Made by a program: the position numbers and the translations under genes | NCBI GenBank assembly: GCA_028278625.1 | Contig: JANQDY010000147.1 | Location: forward strand, 1 to 43,411 | Length of the DNA: 43,411 nucleotides | Source of the DNA: Thermodesulfobacteriota bacterium | GTDB lineage: Bacteria; Desulfobacterota; DSM-4660; Desulfatiglandales; Desulfatiglandaceae | Direction: 5' to 3' | The notes under the pieces: generated by a model | Told to the model about the DNA's origin: nothing | What the model saw: only the letters and a program-made list of their open reading frames with translations | Database searches by the model: none | Part shown: positions 40,343-43,411 of the stretch, one piece after another | Position numbering within the stretch: position 1 is the first letter of the stretch | How the letters are laid out: every line of letters starts with the position of its first letter

Positions 40343-43300
40343 CTAATGAGACACGGTTGTTAAAGTCTTGTAAACGGCTTCCGTTTCGGGTGACGGTTCC
40401 ACGCCCAAGGCGGATAACAGGACCTTTTTGCAGCGGCCATACACTCTCAAGGCTTCGGCGTTTCGTCCCAGGTTTTGATAGCAGGTCATCAGACGAAAAT
40501 AGAAAACCTCTGCCGTGTCATCCGCATCCAAACCCTTAAGATAGCAGTCTACGGCTTTTGCCCATTCGCCCTTTTTCTCATAAGACATTCCGATACCTTT
40601 AACGAATTGCAGAAACTTGTTCCTGAAATGCTCCCGAAAAGCGATGACCCACGAGGTCTCACGGTCATCCTCCAAGAACGCTCCCTCGTAGAGATCAAAG
40701 ACCATTGTCGTCAGATTTTCGGTTACATCGACCGTTTTGTCCCTATCGCCCGTTTCATCCTTCCACAACTCAAAAAGACGCTCCAACGCCAGGGTATCCA
40801 CCCATAAATAGCGAGGATCCATGTGGATACTCCCTTCCCGATGCACGATGGCTTGGTTGTTCCCAAGGACCTTTCGGAGCCGGTGGAGATTGGTCTTCAA
40901 TGCTTTGTATGCCATGTCTCCCTCCGCATCGGGCCACAGACAATCGCTCAAACGATCCTCGTGAACATTTCCGCCGTGGGCGGCCAGAAGCTTCAGAATT
41001 TCCAGGGGCTTTTTCGGAATCTTCCGTGAAAACAAAATCGATTTTCCATTCTCCATAACCGAGAACCTACCGAAGGTGAATATGCGAAAAGGAACGGGCC
41101 ACTCTTTCAAATGAACGGGGAAAGGGTCGGGGACCAAATTGCGGCGGATGATCAGATCCTTCACATATGCCTCTTCGATCCCGTTTTCCAGCGCTTTGAC
41201 GCAAAGCTCGCACCAGACCGACGGCAGCCACGGCAAAAAGTTGAAAAGACCGATTTCACGGCTCGCGGCCATGCCCTTTTTTAAGGCGTCCAGTCCGGAT
41301 TCGTACATTTCCTCTTCCCCGGTCGTGTCATTCAGCTCTTTTGGGCCTTTTGCTAGTAAAAGGCGCGCTTTGGTGATAAGATACGCCAATTCAAACAGCC
41401 GGCTCTTCGATTTTCTTGCGATTTCGAAAAGTTGAACCAACTGATCCCCCGCTATTTTCTTGGCACCGTATTCAAAATAGCTGTGGGCCAGACCGAAATA
41501 GAGGGAGAGCCGCATTGAAAGGGATATTTCCTTGTAAAGGGCACTCAGTTCAAGGCCCGTTTCGAAAAGCTGAACGGCGCGGGGATAATCTTCTTCAAGA
41601 TATGCCTCCCATCCGGCCAGCCCGTAATAGAAAGTGGAAACATGGGGTTTTGCCTGCCTGGCCAGAGGGGCGATTTTCTCCAGGTATTCACGGGCACTTT
41701 CAAGATCGCCCTGGCTCAAAAGATTGGCAGCCCCGTGCCCGAGAACAAAATAATCCGCGCCATGCAATCCGGTCTGTTGTGCGATGTTCAGAATTTGCTT
41801 TACGTTACTCAGGCATTTGTCATGATGCGTATTAAGCCAATCGTATACTGCTGCAATCAGTTTTCCACCAATTCGAAATATGGGAGGGGCTGCGTCAGAA
41901 CCGGTGAATTTTTCCAAAATGTCAAGCATGGAGCGCGCCTTGGCCATTTCTCCCATCCACATGTAATAAGTGGCCATGTCGGCCGCGATTTTCATGCGAA
42001 GACCGATATTGCGGGTCTCCCGGGAGAGCAAAAGGCCTCTTTCACCGTACTTTGGTATGTCCGGGTGCCACATCATGCAATGAAGCAGACCGTGCAACCT
42101 GCTGGCACACACCTGGAGTTCAACTGCTTTTGACGGGTAGACCGGGTATTCTCTTTTGAGGCGGTCAAACATGGATATCCATGGCGACATCTCCGTATAC
42201 CTCGCTTCAAATACGAGAGAGAAAAGATCCACAATGCCGCACCATGCCATGAAAATACCGGCGATCTCCTGATCCGTCCGAAAGCACTCAAAGGCGGTTT
42301 TGAGATCCTTCAGGCTCTCTTGGGGATTGATGGGAATTCCGCTAATCCCTTTCCAATAGCTGAGCCATGGGGTCCCTTTCAATATGGCTGCGGGTATGGA
42401 TTGTATCCATCCGTGAAGGGTCTCGTTTTTTCCTTCCTGAGCCATTTGGGGCGCGTTTTCGAGAATGATGGGGATGAGGTTCCCCCAATCCCGGCACTCA
42501 ATCAGCAGTTCGGCGGCGTCATCCAACATTCCCTGCTGTTTCAAGACAAGTGCGGCGCTTTGCTGATTGGCGGCAAACTCACCGGCGGACCATTCTTTTC
42601 GGGCCCGTTCCACCAGGAACTCCCGAAACAGATCGTGGTACTGATAGTAGACACCCGAGGGCCGAGAGAATCTGAAGGTAAAATCATTGTTCTTATTGAA
42701 ATCATCCAAAATTGCGGCGGCGTTTCCGTTGCCGGTCAAGGCTTCAGCCATTGGATCACTCATCCTGGGCAGAAAGGCTGTTTTCATCAAAAAGAGACGC
42801 AACTCTTTATTGACCTTGCGGATAATCTCCTCCGCAAAATAGTTGAAGATGAGATCTTGGCTTTCCGTGGGCAGCACATCCGGTGTGAGTTTCGCCAGTT
42901 TGGAATGTTCCAGCATGAGTATCAGCCCCGCGACCCATCCCTTTGTCTGATCGTGGAAAGATCGGATGGTTTTTTCAAAGGATCTGCCCGGCTTTTCCTT
43001 CAACCGCATTTTGGCGATTTCAATGGATTCAACCAGCGTCAGCCGCAAATCATCCCAACCGATGAAATCAATGGCCCCATTGGCCAAGAGACGCGCCAAT
43101 GGAGAAGGAGGATCCTGTCGGCTGACAATGACCACTCTGATCCCCTGAGGTATCCTTGACAGGCCATTTTGCATCATGTCATGAAAGGACCTTTGGGAAG
43201 CATCCTGGAAATTGTCAAACACCACGATGTTACCGGTAGGGAGATTTCCGAAGAGCTGTTCAAAGTAGTTCTTTGTGAAGGTGGGCAGGCTTTGCAGGTA

Positions 43301-43411
43301 CTCAGGGGTCAAAAGGGGGAGAGGGTCCGTTTCCAGGGGTGAGGCGGCCCGAGCCGCCACCCCGAGATGATAGAAAAAAGAGGCGGGATCATCATCCCTT
43401 TCATCGATCTC
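40343..43411 (-). CDS. MalT-like ATPase/TPR regulator with BTAD DNA-binding end (5' partial)
   Basis: At least 1022 residues are encoded and the frame stays open at the right edge, so the N-terminal P-loop part is missing from the window. The visible start (DPASFFYHLGVAARAA) and VVFDNFQD, RVVIVSRQDPP, GWVAGLILMLEH match the STAND ATPase part of MalT/LuxR-type regulators. A long helical TPR-like region follows (about residues 250-760). The C-terminal quarter has an OmpR-like winged helix (FRIFTFGRFSVMENG, KPLEILKLLAAHGG, LWPDAEGDMAYKALKTNLHRLRKVL) and a bacterial transcriptional activator domain (BTAD). The ligand and target genes are unknown. Confidence 0.88.
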   Translation of the reverse strand, partial: EIDERDDDPASFFYHLGVAARAASPLETDPLPLLTPEYLQSLPTFTKNYFEQLFGNLPTGNIVVFDNFQDASQRSFHDMMQNGLSRIPQGIRVVIVSRQDPPSPLARLLANGAIDFIGWDDLRLTLVESIEIAKMRLKEKPGRSFEKTIRSFHDQTKGWVAGLILMLEHSKLAKLTPDVLPTESQDLIFNYFAEEIIRKVNKELRLFLMKTAFLPRMSDPMAEALTGNGNAAAILDDFNKNNDFTFRFSRPSGVYYQYHDLFREFLVERARKEWSAGEFAANQQSAALVLKQQGMLDDAAELLIECRDWGNLIPIILENAPQMAQEGKNETLHGWIQSIPAAILKGTPWLSYWKGISGIPINPQESLKDLKTAFECFRTDQEIAGIFMAWCGIVDLFSLVFEARYTEMSPWISMFDRLKREYPVYPSKAVELQVCASRLHGLLHCMMWHPDIPKYGERGLLLSRETRNIGLRMKIAADMATYYMWMGEMAKARSMLDILEKFTGSDAAPPIFRIGGKLIAAVYDWLNTHHDKCLSNVKQILNIAQQTGLHGADYFVLGHGAANLLSQGDLESAREYLEKIAPLARQAKPHVSTFYYGLAGWEAYLEEDYPRAVQLFETGLELSALYKEISLSMRLSLYFGLAHSYFEYGAKKIAGDQLVQLFEIARKSKSRLFELAYLITKARLLLAKGPKELNDTTGEEEMYESGLDALKKGMAASREIGLFNFLPWLPSVWCELCVKALENGIEEAYVKDLIIRRNLVPDPFPVHLKEWPVPFRIFTFGRFSVMENGKSILFSRKIPKKPLEILKLLAAHGGNVHEDRLSDCLWPDAEGDMAYKALKTNLHRLRKVLGNNQAIVHREGSIHMDPRYLWVDTLALERLFELWKDETGDRDKTVDVTENLTTMVFDLYEGAFLEDDRETSWVIAFREHFRNKFLQFVKGIGMSYEKKGEWAKAVDCYLKGLDADDTAEVFYFRLMTCYQNLGRNAEALRVYGRCKKVLLSALGVEPSPETEAVYKTLTTVSH

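Noticed and set aside
40177..40539. 120-codon plus-strand frame after the Rpn-like pseudogene
   Set aside because: Opposite the ATPase remnant and the regulator's 3' end; no start signal or motif.
42320..43159. 279-codon plus-strand frame opposite the large regulator
   Set aside because: Antisense shadow; the regulator frame continues without break through it.
1..43411. CRISPR array, prophage or integrated element
   Set aside because: No regularly spaced repeats, no integrase, capsid or terminase genes, and no attachment-site duplication next to the tRNAs were seen.

Overview
The window is chromosomal DNA of moderate GC content. It reads as an anaerobic, probably sulfate-reducing member of the Desulfobacterota (Desulfobacterales-like); this is inferred from gene content, since no rRNA or sulfate-reduction gene lies here. 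Supporting points are an ORP-type (orange protein) locus with its sigma-54 activator, a three-subunit soluble flavin/iron-sulfur transhydrogenase of the Stn type, several Cys-rich PAS and ferredoxin domains, and two NtrC-class sigma-54 activators.

Layout. 1-464: tRNA-Thr(UGU), tRNA-Tyr(GUA) and tRNA-Gly(UCC) on the minus strand, the order often found before tRNA-Thr/tuf. 985-4472: a small membrane protein, ndk, two tandem YkgJ-type cysteine-cluster proteins, and an unusual H-protein-like protein that lacks the lipoyl lysine and carries two Cys4 modules. 4782-8876: a minus-strand operon for a soluble PAS-PAS-GAF histidine kinase, its sigma-54 response regulator, and an archaemetzincin protease. 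9033-13338: the Stn-like genes (NuoE-like, NuoF-like, and a NuoG/GltD fusion). 13399-15016: a DedA membrane protein and a zinc-finger J-domain protein.

15053-20024: a PAS/sigma-54 activator with a GAFTDA loop, a good sigma-54 promoter, then two NifX/DNCF-family proteins, an Mrp/NBP35 ATPase and two MinD-like ATPases with inserted ferredoxin domains. This is the ORP gene set. 20206-21137: a lysine-rich coiled-coil protein and an HD hydrolase. 21398-26263: a glucosylglycerate-type compatible-solute cluster (GpgS-like GT81 enzyme probably starting at ATT, an MPGP/GPGP-family phosphatase and a second glycosyltransferase), meeting a convergent glycerate 2-kinase at interlocked stop codons. 26574-29774: carB with a promoter and a terminator.

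30045-32242: a sigma factor that lacks its central part, a membrane partner overlapping it, and an exported metallo-beta-lactamase-fold protein. 32786-39197: a minus-strand four-gene operon for a fatty acyl-AMP ligase fused to an acyl carrier protein, an alpha-oxoamine synthase, a lipoprotein and a patatin lipoprotein. It could make and handle a long-chain amino-ketone (sphingoid-like) lipid and is the best candidate here for an undescribed system. 39560-40268: decayed genes (an Rpn/YhgA pseudogene and an AAA ATPase remnant). 40343-43411: the 3' part of a large MalT-like regulator with a C-terminal BTAD module, cut by the window edge.

Most functions are assigned from motifs read by eye. No database search was run. 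Start codons were moved to the best ribosome-binding site where one was visible.
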